Notes under the pieces: generated by a model
The model's input: the letters and a program-made list of their open reading frames with translations, nothing else
The model's database searches: none
What the model was told of the DNA's origin: nothing
Source of the DNA: Eutreptiella sp. 'Long Island Sound 2002'
Taxonomy: Eukaryota; Euglenozoa; Euglenophyceae; Eutreptiales; Eutreptiaceae
Assembly (NCBI GenBank): GCA_964036045.1
Contig: OZ038379.1
Span: forward strand, 119,165,206 to 119,229,205
DNA length: 64,000 nt
Direction of reading: 5' to 3'
Position numbers and translations under genes: made by a program
Part shown: positions 28,189-39,826 of the stretch, piece by piece
Position numbering within the stretch: position 1 is the first letter of the stretch
Layout: every line of letters starts with the position of its first letter

Positions 28189-30454
28189 ACCTTACCCTTA
28201 CCTGCCAAAGCGTATGTGTGAGTGTGCTATTCCTAAGGTCCTGAGAGCAAGCCGCAGAAGTGGTGTCCTAATTATACCCAAGTCTGCACGCTTGCTAAAC
28301 CTGGAGGGTTGGCTTATTGATGCCACGGGGTACGCCCCGGGTCTCCCCTCCCCTAAGCGCCCAATTTCTGTGCTGGTGCAAAACCTTTGGGGAATACCCA
28401 GCGTACTAATCCAGGTATTGTTTTCCCTACCTATCTCTCTACTACAGGGAGGGGCGGCCAAAAGCTATGAAGGCATGAAAACGCCGTTTTGCTAAGTGGC
28501 CAAAACACTAACCTAACCACTGCCACAGCCCACCAACCCTGCTAAAATTGCAGGAAACGGGTGGGACAGTGACACACGCACTACAGGTCCTACACACCCT
28601 ACAGTGGCACCATCCTGGTGGGCGAGCACTGGGGCAACTGGCTCAAGCCCCCACTCAGGACTACCACTCCTACACGCACACTCTACTTGGTGTTGTTGAA
28701 GAACATGTCGTGGGTCCTAGCGACCCTCCTGTGAAGAGGACAAGAGAACACAGCGCTGCTAAGCAACTGTGGCCTAACAGGGGACGCCACAACGCGTTTC
28801 CCCTGCTAGGGCTTGGAGGGAAGAGGTGCTCTTTTTGCGTGCACGTCGCAGATGTCGAAGAAGTCGGACTCCCTGCTCTGCCACAGGCAGAGGGGAGTTA
28901 TTTGTTTGTGTGATCTGCGCCCTTGTTTAGCAGGGCATGAAAAAAATGGGATGCTGCTGCACCAATCACCCTACCTGCCCACCTGTAAAGCAAAGGCAAA
29001 TGAAGGGGTGTTTGCGGCGGAGGAACCAAGCCACACTCCAGGTATTATACCCTTCTCAGTGTGACCTATAATACACTGTCCGCAAACGCGCTGAAGAATC
29101 AGCTCCCCTGTCAAGCAAGCAAGCTTTAAGGGACTCCTCAGGTTCTCTTAAAGAACGTACCGAGGAGCCCCTGGGTAGCCTAAACAAGGTTTACCGTGCG
29201 CACTTCGCGTGGCCTACCCTTTAATGCGTGTGTGAATGCGCGAGCATGCACAACGGCGTTGGGCAAACCTGCCCATCTGAACCACAACCACGACTCCACC
29301 AGAGGGTGGCCCCACCTGGGCTTACTCACCTTACCTACCGCTGGAGAGAGAGAACAAGTGGGCACGTGAGGGGCGGAAGCGAAGAACGTTACTATGCACT
29401 TGTGTGTATGTCTAATCACCCTGATCTGACCTCTAATCATCTGCAATCTTTCTAATCAATCCCTCTATCGCGTCCTATCGTTGTTAGCGCTGCTACAAGA
29501 CTCGTTCACGGAGACACGAGACGAGCAATGTGTATGCGGCATACGAGACGAGCATACCTGTAGTTTATACCTGATTCATTGAAGTCTTTTTCGTTGATTT
29601 TCGAATTCTTGAATTCTCGATACTTCTATTAGTGTGGGTGGAATCTGTATGTTTATTTATTAATGTGTGTCTCGTCATTTTCAAGACTACGTGAGACATA
29701 CGTTTATAATTCCATTATTTCTCCATTTTCCGGCGCTTCGCTAGGAGCCGCTCCTGCGCGCCGCCTTTTTATGCGTAGGAATTTCTTGATTTAAAAAATC
29801 TAGAGATGACTATAATTTTTATAAAAATGTGCTTCTGATGCACAATTGGATTCTGCTCAGGTGTGTTCTCTTAGAAAAATTCTAGGCCGTCATTTGACGG
29901 ATTTTGGTGTCGTCGCTTAGTTTTTGCGTGGATTCGTCCATAATTCTCCCATTCCTGCCTCTGCAGATACCCACGCGCAGCCTCGCTGAGTAGGCCGTGT
30001 TCGGGCCGAAACGCAGCAGCCTGGAGAGACTGAGCAGAACCCAAGAGCCCACCAAAGGGCAATTTAATTTTTTCACGACTCCCTTCGCCCTAAGACAGGT
30101 CACAGGTGGCCACCAGGTTTACGAGAACCCATGCGAGTGTGTATATTGTGTCTTGCGTTGGGTTTGTGTCGCGCTGCGTCTTGGAGGGAGGGATGCACAT
30201 GCACATGTTTTGGCATGCTCCCAAACTAACCCAACCAAGCCACAGGAGCCCCGGCAGCGCCCTGAGCGCAGAGTCCTCTGTAGGAAATGTTACAAACAGA
30301 GCAGCAAAAGAGCGCCAGCCATGGTGAGCGCCCATTTTTCTGTGTGAGGTAAACCATAGGTATTTTAAAGTAGATGTAGAAACCAAGGAAGGCCCAAGAA
30401 AAAACCCCTTTTTCCTAAAATGCGACAGTGGTGGCCACGACAGCACAAGGGGGG
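28189..30454 (+). other. Ty3-1 3' untranslated region and purine tract
   Basis: 2.2 kb without a convincing ORF. The last bases before the 3' LTR, CACAAGGGGGG (30,444-30,454), form the polypurine tract used for plus-strand priming. Confidence 0.6.
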
Positions 30455-31240
30455 AGTTAGAAAAAGTGCTTTTCCAATGCTTTGAGGCATACTCTAGTTG
30501 TATTAGAGATGCACTGAGCATCCACGCATTTCTATCTTAGTATTGGTCCTACCAAAAGTGGTGATAACACATTTTGACCTATGGAACCAAACACCCAATC
30601 AGGATATGGAGTGGACCCCTTAATCCCCTTTCAATGTGAGGCAAATCATCTTTCCCTGAGTTGACTGAGAACTGACATATCCAAGGCAGAGCCTATGAAT
30701 TTATCTATGTTTTTCCACGAATACTTAGCTGTCCTAGTGGTATGCACCCTAGGGGGCTGGGCATCTCTTTTTGAGAGGTCCTGGGTTCAATTCCTGGTCA
30801 GCCTAGCTAAGTAGGAAGATCCCATGTGACATGGCAGTGACCTCATCGCCACATGCCCTGCCACCTCAGCACATATGGGACCCAAAACAAAGAGTGCACA
30901 TCTCCTGAGATGGCACTATGGAGATAGAGTGACCATGGGGCAGTTTTCCAACTCTTTTCCAAAACATTTCAGCTATCTTTGTGAATATGCATTCCGATTT
31001 GACCTGAGTTGCAGTTTCTGTGAATATCCTTTCATCTTTCACTGTTTACACTGCAGCCCTTCATGCTTTGATCCTGATTCTCTTCTCCTTGCACACCTCT
31101 GGCTTGGGTTATCCTGGATTGACTATATTTCAGCAAACAAAAGGTTTTCATCTCCAAAAACAAGCAGCAGGAAACCCTACACCAGCAGCAAGCAGCAGGA
31201 GAGACAAAAACACAGTGTTGAAACCACTATAAACTTTTCT
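30455..31240 (+). repeat. Ty3-1 3' LTR
   Basis: 786 bases, nearly identical to 19,871-20,656. It begins AGTTAGAAAAAG, ends ACTTTTCT and is followed by the duplicated CTCTT. Confidence 0.93.
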
Positions 31241-31346
31241 CTCTTTAACAAATCCCAATCCAGATTATCATTTTTAACAACTTCCTTCCACTCTTTCACG
31301 AAAACTTGCCTCACCAGTCTACCTCTCCGTCCCCGTACCCCCCCTT

Positions 31347-32842
31347 TTACCTTCCTTGCCCCCCCTTGAAGCTCCTAAACCAAATCTCTGTTTTCAGAGT
31401 CGTGTGCCTTTCTTCTGCCTTGAAGGCAGCAAAGGCACCAAGGGCATGCCACTGCTTAGCAAACCCAAGCATGTGGTCAACCCAAAGGTGCACCCACAGA
31501 GTTTGCCCCAACTGGCACCTTTTGTGATGCACTGCCATTTGGGGTAGCACATGTTTTAGGGTGTCAATTTCTTGGGCTCCTAACAGCCCCTCCTTTTTGG
31601 CAATGGTTGCACTTTTGTGCAAAGAGTCCCACCACGAATCAAAATTTTGCGCCCATGTGTGTCCTCCTTCCACGACATGTTGCAAGAGACCTTCATTGTT
31701 CAGCTCTACAATGAGGGGACCCCAGGCCTGTGTCGAAACAATTAGAATCGGTGCGCTTTGTTCACAACGGAGTGATGGTTTTTCACCCACCTGCCTGCGA
31801 TGTATTGCGGTGCAACACTTTGTGAGGCAACCCTACCAGGATTTACATGGGTCTGCACCCATGTAAAAGCGCGCCTCTTCGTGAAGCGATGGTGCTGTAC
31901 AAGAGCCCTCCAACATCCATCAAGGCCACTGTGAGTTACACGTGTCGCCCCATGCAATGCATAGTCGGGAGGCCTGTACTTGGGCAAAATGCTACGTAGC
32001 ACCTGCCCGTACCAGGTCCAGTGTGACACAATGGGTGAAAGTTCCTTTCCAAAGGGGCGATCGCAATGTGCCCTGCATTTTCGACATACCCAACACACTG
32101 GGTCTACACTGGTGCAGTTCCATCTTTTGATGCCTGCCATTGCCTGTTGTGCAACGACACCTGCAACCAAGAAAATATGGAGTTTTTCCATGTAACCCCC
32201 TTGTACCTCATACTTTGTGTTCAGGGCCACTGGCACCTTCTCATCCATTTTGCTAACCCTTGTGAGCGCTCGTAGCACAGCACGTTTTTCTAAGCCGTGC
32301 AAAATGCACCAGCTACCAAGCAAGTAGCCCGATCTCAGCACTCCAAGCATAAATTGCTCGAAGTGCAGCTTGTGTAGTTGTGTACCATCCACACGAGGGC
32401 GTACTCAGGGGTCCGGGTATAAATTTCCCTTACGGGCGGCCATCATGGGTCTCAGTTTCTCCCTCAAATTTGTACCGGCCCCTAGCAATGTGTGGTCCCC
32501 GTCCATTACACTGTAGTCCACTACCGGTGGTGCACTAAGTTCGTCCTTCACTCGTCTGATTTCATCAAGGGGGCATTTGATCCGGGACTTGGGGATGGAG
32601 TACTGTAGGGCCCGCTAGCTCTTGCCCTCTTTGCGGCAATCGCATAGGAGGGCCTCGGCATGCCACATCTGGTTTCGGGCCATGGGCCCATCCGTCGTTG
32701 TCAAAATGAGGGTGCTCACGTTTTCGCCAGCTTGCAGTTGCCAGGTTGTACCAAGAATTTCTGTGACTGCCGTTTGCAGTTCGGCCATCCGTTCCCATCT
32801 CGTAGTCCTTCCCAGCTGTTGGTACTCCTTGAACGGGGGCAT
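31347..32842 (-). pseudogene. Family D transposase-like gene, copy 2 (minus strand)
   Basis: Probable ATG at 32,842 (MPPFKEYQQL). The frame reads MAELQTAVTEILGTTW to TAG 32,615-32,617, then on in frame to TGA 32,405-32,407, then VRPRVDGTQLHKLHFEQFML. It shares with the main copy the VD-T motif, PVCWVCRKC, YGQVLRSILPKYRPPDY, LWVHLWVDHM and ERHTTLK. The second motif, L-T-G-D-G-K in the main copy, reads L-V-A-G-V-V here. A 2-base insertion near 31,893 shifts the frame relative to the copy at 60,985-62,374. It ends at AAG|GTAA, possibly a splice donor. Both stops are shared with the other minus-strand copy. Confidence 0.5.
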
Positions 32843-33138
32843 GTTTCTTGGGGGGAAAAAACAAACCCTAGGGAAAGACAACAAGCGGGGGGGGGGGGGG
32901 GGCTCCACGAGATGGGGAAGGGCAGTGTGCGGGCTGCCATCGCCTCTGAAGGGTATCTGTGGGACGTAGAAGTTAGATTGCACCATGTGCACGTGCATGA
33001 TCAGGTATTTATAACAAAGAACGATGAGCATGTTGAGGAAATTTCAATGAAGCAATGATACACGATATGTTGTGGAGGTTGTGGAAAAGTAGGATTAAAT
33101 AAATTCTTCGTCTTTCTTGCTTGGTCAGGCTTTTCCTT

Positions 33139-33389
33139 TGTAACTGCTAAGATGTGGCCTTTTTTGTTCACATGGACACGTACGCGTTGAAAGGTCAACT
33201 CGTACGCACTGTTTTTCCACACCGTACGCACTGGGTACCAAATGCGCACGCGCTGCGTACGATTTTGCGCCAAAATCGTACGCAGTGCGTACGGTTTGGT
33301 AAATCAGTGCGTACGAGTTGGGATTTCAACACGTACGTGTCGGGGCTTTAACACGTACGTGTCCATGTGAACAGATCTTAGCAGTTACA
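33139..33389. repeat. Foldback (hairpin) element with CGTACG palindromes
   Basis: Ends TGTAACTGCTAAGAT and ATCTTAGCAGTTACA are inverted. TTCACATGGACACGTACG and its complement lie just inside, and the centre (CGTACGATTTTGCGCC, then AAAATCGTACG) is self-complementary. The whole 251 bases can fold into one hairpin, as in MITE-like foldback elements. The second copy at 62,671 is broken by an insertion. Confidence 0.8.
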
Positions 33390-34229
33390 TTTGCTGGTGC
33401 GAAGCACCATCAAAAGAAAAGCCTTATTATGGTTTTTAGCCATTTTCGGGTCACCTTTCTATGTCAGAAATGGAGCCGGGCGGTGACAAACAAAGGCAAA
33501 AACACTCCTTTGAGATTGCCTTGTGTTTCAGCTAGCAGCGCAAGGACAGGGAGTGTGCATTTGGCGAGATTAGCGACACAGGGTGCAAATAGCATAAAAT
33601 TGACATATTCATAACTCGGGCCTATTGTATCGGATTCTGACGAAACTTAGGGCAATTTTGAACAATTTGGGGTTTTTCTTTTTATTTTTGAGCTTCAAAA
33701 GCTCCTGTGTGCGCTGAAAACCCTCCAATCAAAGAGTGGTGCTAAAACAAAATGACGGCGGTTTTTCAATTCTACAGCAAGACTCAGCTTTTAGAATCAT
33801 TTATAAATCCGGTCTTAGATCGAAATTTCGTGCACTGTAGCCCGTTTTCACTTTGGATGGTCAAAATGAAAGATCGCAAATGGCGGCGACTGCGAAATGC
33901 ACGCGTGCACAGCAAATAAATAATATGGCAAATAGATTTCTTGAGATTTGGGGCCTGTGGCTTATATATAGTGTTGTCTGGTACCTCCACTTTGCTATTG
34001 CTCCTTTAAATCGCATCCCTAGCATATATCGAATTAGTGGATGCTGGATAAGAAGTGAAAACCTTGTAAAGGTCCTAACTTTGTAAAACGGCCATCATTG
34101 ATCAAAAAAATTATGACGGCGCGAATCAGCTCTCTGAGGTGGTCATTCAGAGGGGCTGCATCGTACAGTTTTGAGGTATGTTTTGTTTCGGCGCGCGGAT
34201 GGTATATAATGGCATAAGGACTCCTTTTA
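33390..34229. other. AT-rich spacer, no gene seen
   Basis: Shared at high identity with 63,345-64,000. It gives way at about 34,230 to the C-rich LINE. No coding signal. Confidence 0.5.
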
Positions 34230-34400
34230 GAGGGGGGCGGGGCCCCATTCCCCGGCCCCCCAATTAAAAGCCCCCCATGGGGGGGGCGGTGAACAAGCGG
34301 AGGAAAGTTCCACGGGGTGGGGTCGCACGGGTGTTCAGATGAGAACGGGGAGGACAAGAACACAAAGGCAAAAAGTCCATTCAAAGGCGGGGAAGGTGAC

Positions 34401-36564
34401 ATGAACGCCGCCCCCACCCCAGCGGACCGAGGGGGAGAGGCCACACCCCAGGACCAAGCAGTCCGCGACACCATCGAAATGCTGGGGCTGGTGGACCTGA
34501 CAGCCAACCTCGAAGGCCAACCATCCCACTTCCCCTACCAAACGGATGCCGCCCCAATTCGCATCGACGTATGCTATGGTCACCCCACCACCATCATCCG
34601 AGCGGAGGCCCGATATGGACCCCTCCCGCTGGGACCCACAGGCCATAGCCCCCTGCACATCCGCCTCACCATCCCCAACCTTCCCCCCAGCCCCCCAGAG
34701 GATGCGGACCAAGGCCTACCACCCCCCCTGAAGATGCCCCCGCTGCATGACAAGCATGCCTGGTCCCAATATCAGAGGGCCATAGACCGCGCCCGGCGCA
34801 TCCAACCAGACCCCACCGACCTACTCACAACCATGCGCACGGCCGCCGTCGCCTGCGGCTTCCAACAACACCCCCACACAGACGACGACCAACCACCCAC
34901 GGCCCTGGGGGACATGCTCCATGACCTCTGGCATGCGAAGCAACAACTGGCGACCCTCCTCCACACCGACACCCCCCAAACCCGCCGCCAGATACACCAC
35001 TGCAGGACACGGATAGCCCACATCAGGGCGGACCTGCAGCGGTGGCACATCCACAGGCAACAGCGCATCGCCCAGGAACACGAACGGTATGCGCAACATG
35101 AACTCCCCTACAAGGCCATCCAGCACCTCAACGCCGCCATGACCGACACCGGCCACCGCACCATCACCACGGTCCGGCAGGAGGACGGCTCCCTCACCAA
35201 CGACCCAGCCACAGTGCTCCAAGCAACCCAAGACAGCTTCCTCCGGCAACACACCCCCACCCAAGACACACTGGACCCAGACACCCAGGCCAAAATCGAC
35301 CGCCTCCCTCGGGTCTTCAACCACGCCCAGAGGAGGCACCTGGAAAAACGCCCCTTCACCATCCACGAAGTCCGGAAGGCCATCCACAGTCTCCGGCAAC
35401 ACAAAACCCCAGGCTACGACGGCCTCCCTGCAGAGGCATACTACCACCTCCCCGCCCACCTCCTCCGCGTCCTCGCCCACCGCCTCTGGGACATCGTCAC
35501 AGGGCGGACCCCCCTGCCACCAGACTGGGCAAACGTTGTCCGCCCCCTCTACAAAAAAGGGGACTGGGCAAACCCGGACAACTGGCGCCGCACAGTCTGT
35601 GCGGTCACAGAGGTCAAAAACCTCTGGACCATCCTCCTGCGCCGCATCCGCCCCCACCTGGACCCCCACATACCAGCGAGCCTCTGGGGGGCCATCCCAG
35701 GCCGGTCCCCACACGAGGCCATCTTCCTCCAGGACACCATCGCGGACATGGACCCGGTGGACCTCATCATCGCCTCCCTCGACGTCAAGGGAGCCTTCCC
35801 GAACACCCCCTGGCTCCTTCTAGAAGCGGTGTGGAAACGCCTAGGCCTCCCCTTCTACAACTTCACCTCCGACTACATCCGCACCCGCAAATACACGGTC
35901 GGCACAGGAGCAGGCCTCACCCCCTTCCTGGAGCCAGGCAGCGGGGTCCCCCAAGGGGGAGCAGAGGGCCCCTTCCTGTACCTTCTAGTGACGCTCCCCC
36001 TGGCCCTCGCAATCGAGCAGGATTACCCGGCCTACGCACCCTACCCCCTCCTCTCCCCCCTGGTCTGCTTCGCGGACGACACCAACCTCACCGTCGCGCA
36101 CACCCCACACGACCCCCATGCCCCGGACCCCGGACCAACGGTCACCCAACAGGCCAACGACTTACTGGACGTGACCGTCTCCTACCTCTCCCACAACAAC
36201 CTCATCGTCCACCCCACAAAGTCAGTGGCCATGATCAAGGGGTCTGCCACACCTCCCACCCTAGGGCCACAAGGGCCCCCCATGCACGTCGTGATAACCA
36301 CCACCCACCTGGGGGTAGTCCAGGCCGCCAACCCTGAGGACGCCACCCTCCCTCCCAAGTTGCAATCACACCTCGCCCATCTCCCCAGATATGCGTCCCC
36401 GACCACCAAGGCCCTCTCCCTGTCCCACCAGAGCCTGGCGTACTACCTCACCGGGGTCTTGAACGCCTCCATAGGCTTCCAAGCACTCCACCTGACACAC
36501 CCCACCACCGCCCTCCAGCCGGCCACACGCGCCGTGACCAAGGCATGGGCAGCACACGGGGGCT
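34401..36564 (+). CDS. LINE ORF: endonuclease tail and reverse transcriptase (5' portion)
   Basis: The first ATG in good context is at 34,401 in a frame open from 34,317. The start (EMLGLVDLT...RIDVCYG...GPLPLGPTGHSPL) matches the C-terminal end of an APE-type endonuclease, whose catalytic N-terminus is absent. RT follows: HKTPGYDGLPAE, VVRPLYKKGDWANPDNWR, IASLDVKGAFPN, GSGVPQGGAEGPFLY and the catalytic CFADDTNL (F-A-D-D at 36,069-36,080). The frame is cut at 36,565 by an LTR whose first bases add a TAA. It continues in frame at 51,219. Confidence 0.85.
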
Positions 36565-36995
36565 TGTAATCAAAACCTACTTGAGCATCTACTTTCTTAC
36601 CCTGATCTGTTGGATCTCCGTCACTTCAGCACCCGTATCTTCCATAGCACAGCACTGCACTGAAATCCGGAAACTCGTTGTAAGTCATCGTTCAGTTCTG
36701 ATCACATGTTAAGACAGGCATCCTGTGACATGATAGACAGAAATGGCACATGGATGCCTATTAATGAAATAATGATAAATCATTGATAATTAACTATTAA
36801 AAACAATAGTTTTCTTCAGATCAAAAATCTAAATCGACGTACAATAATCGCGATGCGCGGCTGCCAGCTGGCATTTTCCGTCCGCGAATTTCGCGGGCCA
36901 ATCTGCAGCCCATATTATAATAAAATTGACTACTCTACAATAAATTGGGAAACAAAATAGATAAGAGTATCTTCTACATTTGTGGACCCATTACA
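36565..36995 (-). repeat. LTR of the captured-ORF element (3' in element orientation)
   Basis: 431 bases, TGTAATCAAAACC to GGACCCATTACA, inserted inside the LINE RT gene directly after GGGCT. Confidence 0.92.
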
Positions 36996-38854
36996 CTCCC
37001 CGACCAAGCTCAAACTCAGGGTCCAGAGCTGAGCTTGTTGCTGAAAAAATATGAATAATGGGGGCAAATGGGTAAGATACACCCAAAGCCAATCTGAGCT
37101 TTTTCAGCATAAACCTATACCGTATTTGTGACATGGTATTTACTACAATTTTTATGTACAAAACAAAAACTTCTGCCACACCCCAGTGCCCTGAAATGGA
37201 AACCCACCAGGTGTCAGGGGCTCTTTGTTTTAATGTACAAAAAAATCCCTGCTCAGGGGTTGGGGAAAAGCCTGCAGCAAAAGGCTATAAAAACCCCATT
37301 CCCGTTCTCGGAGGTGTGGTAACACACTCCCACCAAAACCTGTATATAATGAAAAAAAAATCCTGCATATCTTTCTGAGATTGCCTTTAACCTGCAGTCA
37401 TTTCTCATTATATAAAAACCAGCTCTAACAGCCCTAGTCAGTGCAAAAACCCAGCCAGAGTTTCGAAATCATTTTCAAAACCCAACTGCAATTTCTGCCT
37501 AGGGAGCCTGGCCCAGAGTACCCTGCCTAGGGGAGACCCCAAAAGGACAGAAACACACAGGCGAAAGGCACAGAGCATGGGCCCAAAAATATCGTACAAA
37601 TAGATCTTCTTGTGCCCACTGGGTTCGCACCATCCTGGTGCCGTGCACAGTACTTTACAGAGTGCAGGTGCAGTGCACAACGTGCAGTGCACAGTACTTG
37701 TGCAGCATTGAACAAACGAACAAGAAAGAAAAAAAGAACACGTCAGATCAAAAATATCAATTCTTCACGACTCCTCCACATGTCATCCAGCATCAAATAT
37801 TCAATTCTTCACGCCTCCTCCACATGTCATCCAATATTCAATTCTTCACCATACTATGCACGCTTACACATACCTCGCACTCACCAAGCAAAGTGCTCAC
37901 ACCCAGACACCAGAACTGAGGAACACCCTGCAAATTCAAATGCCAAACCCTTTCCCAAAATAAAAAATGTAAAGTAAAACTCTGCCAGCAGAGCAGAGGT
38001 TCCCACTGACCCACCTGCTCTCCGCCCTACCACTGGGCCTGACGTCTCACGCACTGGCGTACCTGCTGACCTGGAGGGGGGAGGGGGCGTAGTTGGCGTC
38101 CCAGACCCCAACCCCACTTATAAAAGTATTATGAAGGCTTGCCATGCCCCCCACTACATGTCCTCGGACCACCCAAAAATCTGCAGCAGGTAAAGAGTAC
38201 AAAAATATCCCCAGGGGTTGTAGAAGTTTTTTCAAGAAAAGGTTTTTTGGCCCTGGATCTCCCAAGGGGGCTGCTGCACTGAAGGGGGGGGTACCTTAAA
38301 GGCGAATTGGCCTCCCCTCAACCCATCTCCATCCCCCAACCCATCTCGTGCAGCCCCTCTCAGCAAAAAAAAAAGCCGAAAAAATCTGGAGAAAAATCAC
38401 CTGGAAAGACCTGTGAGTGACAAAGAGGCACGTGCAAAGCCGTGCCACAACCAGAATACATACAGGCGCCCACACAGGGCCCAAACAAGGCCAACAGGCC
38501 CACAGCCCACAACGAAGGGCTCGCAAAGCAAAACAGGGCATATCCAAGCCCACAGACAAAACAAAAACAAACCTGAACCTCCATACACTACCACAAACAA
38601 CTTCCCACACTTTTTTCTTATCCTCCGACTCGCGTTGTCATACCCAAATTTCAGATTCTACTCATTTAGTCCACATTCAGCCATATCTGCAAACATATAA
38701 CAACAGCCACCAAAATCCAACAAACCAACCATGAAGTCAGCAGGCTAACCACAAGAACGCCCGCCTTACCAACAGGCAAACAAACGCCGCACCGCCAAGA
38801 AAGCGAACATGCCCATAACGCCGTACCGCCAAACCCACACAGAATCGTTTGTCC
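36996..38854. other. Non-coding interior of the captured-ORF element
   Basis: AT-rich with short repeats such as TCAATTCTTCACGA(C/C)TCCTCCACATGTCATCCA (about 37,755-37,845, three partial units). No gene seen. Confidence 0.45.
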
Positions 38855-39289
38855 TCAGTCAAGCGCACAGTCGCCAAATCCACGTTCCACGTTCCCCTTG
38901 GCCTGCCTGCGCGCAACCGCAGCAGCAGACCGCTTACCCCGTTTGCTCTTCGTGCGCTTTACCGCTCCAGCACCGGCGGCCACCTTCAAGGCTCCGAAGG
39001 CCTCGTCCTCCTGACACAAAAGAACAACTTGTGCGTCTTCTTCGGCCACATCCACGAACTCACTCAAACGCCCATACAGAATTCCTCGCGCTGACAGCCA
39101 TTTCCAGTCTTCACGTGCGATCGCCGCGTCCACGCGTTGGTCACTGAACGCCAGCGAGCAGCTCGAACCAAGTCGATCTTTGCCAGCAAGCACCTGCACC
39201 TGTGCTGCATTCTCCAGCGCCACAAAAGAATCCACCAAGTCCATCTCCGGCAGAGGATAACCAGTCGAATAACCCAAAGCCCGCAGCGC
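38855..39289 (-). CDS. Captured ORF, C-terminal part
   Basis: Minus-strand frame from the Ty3-2 junction to TGA at 38,855-38,857. It includes YPLPEMDLVDSFVALENAA, EDWKWLSARGILYGRL, EEDAQVVLLCQEDEAFGAL and a basic end (KRTKSKRGKRSAAAVARRQA) that looks like a nuclear localisation signal. It joins in frame to 50,071-50,782 across the Ty3-2 insertion using one copy of TTCCC. No family recognised, and it lacks retroelement enzyme motifs. Confidence 0.6.
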   Translation of the reverse strand, partial: ALRALGYSTGYPLPEMDLVDSFVALENAAQVQVLAGKDRLGSSCSLAFSDQRVDAAIAREDWKWLSARGILYGRLSEFVDVAEEDAQVVLLCQEDEAFGALKVAAGAGAVKRTKSKRGKRSAAAVARRQAKGNVERGFGDCALD

Positions 39290-39294
39290 TTCCC

Positions 39295-39826
39295 TGTAAG
39301 TGCGGCTAGCCCCATCTGCTCAGATTTTCAGACATTCTGCCCAGATTGGCTACATTTTGGTCATTTTCTTTGCTTCGGCGGAATCGCCGCCTCGCAGCTC
39401 AGTCTCAGGATATTTCCTATATATTTCTGATATGCCGGATTTGATTCCGCGGTCCATTTCCCGTAAATCCGCCGCGTTCCGCTATTTTAGCTGGAATCGC
39501 CATTTGCCGCTGACGCGCGCTCGCGGGCCAGATCGGCCAAACATTTTTACATAATTGGATTATTTAAATCTTTTCAGACAGTTTTGGACACTCAGATGTA
39601 TTTAGAATAATCCGCATCAATTTTCTTCATAGACTGGGATTTTCTGCCGGACCACAATCAGCATGGACCTTGCTTCAGTTGTTGCTGCTCTCGCCTCCGT
39701 TGGTGTCCGAGTATCCGGTTCTACCCCCAATAACAACATCCAGGGAGACTCCTCGCGTGCCTGCCCCACTGGTCTTGCCGGCCGCGAGCCCTCCGGCACC
39801 CTCAACGACCCAGGGCAGCACTTTCA
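39295..39826 (+). repeat. Ty3-2 5' LTR
   Basis: 532 bases. The gag ATG (39,663) lies inside it, 164 bases before its end. Confidence 0.95.

Larger units (their letters stand above)
19871..31240 (+). mobile_element. Ty3-1: complete LTR retrotransposon, chromovirus-like
   Basis: Two 786-base LTRs (19,871-20,656 and 30,455-31,240) differ at about seven sites. They are flanked by the 5-base duplication CTCTT (19,866-19,870 and 31,241-31,245). Order: LTR, primer-binding site, leader ORF, gag, protease, RT-RNase H-integrase-chromodomain, a 2.2 kb untranslated region, purine tract, LTR. LTR ends are AG...CT rather than TG...CA. The low LTR divergence indicates a fairly recent insertion. Confidence 0.93.

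Noticed and set aside
30090-30521. 143-codon minus-strand ORF at the Ty3-1 3' end
   Set aside because: It overlaps the LTR boundary and purine tract and shows no family features.
37612-37977. ORFs in the captured-ORF element's AT-rich interior
   Set aside because: They arise from TCAATTCTTCACG repeats; no protein-like composition.
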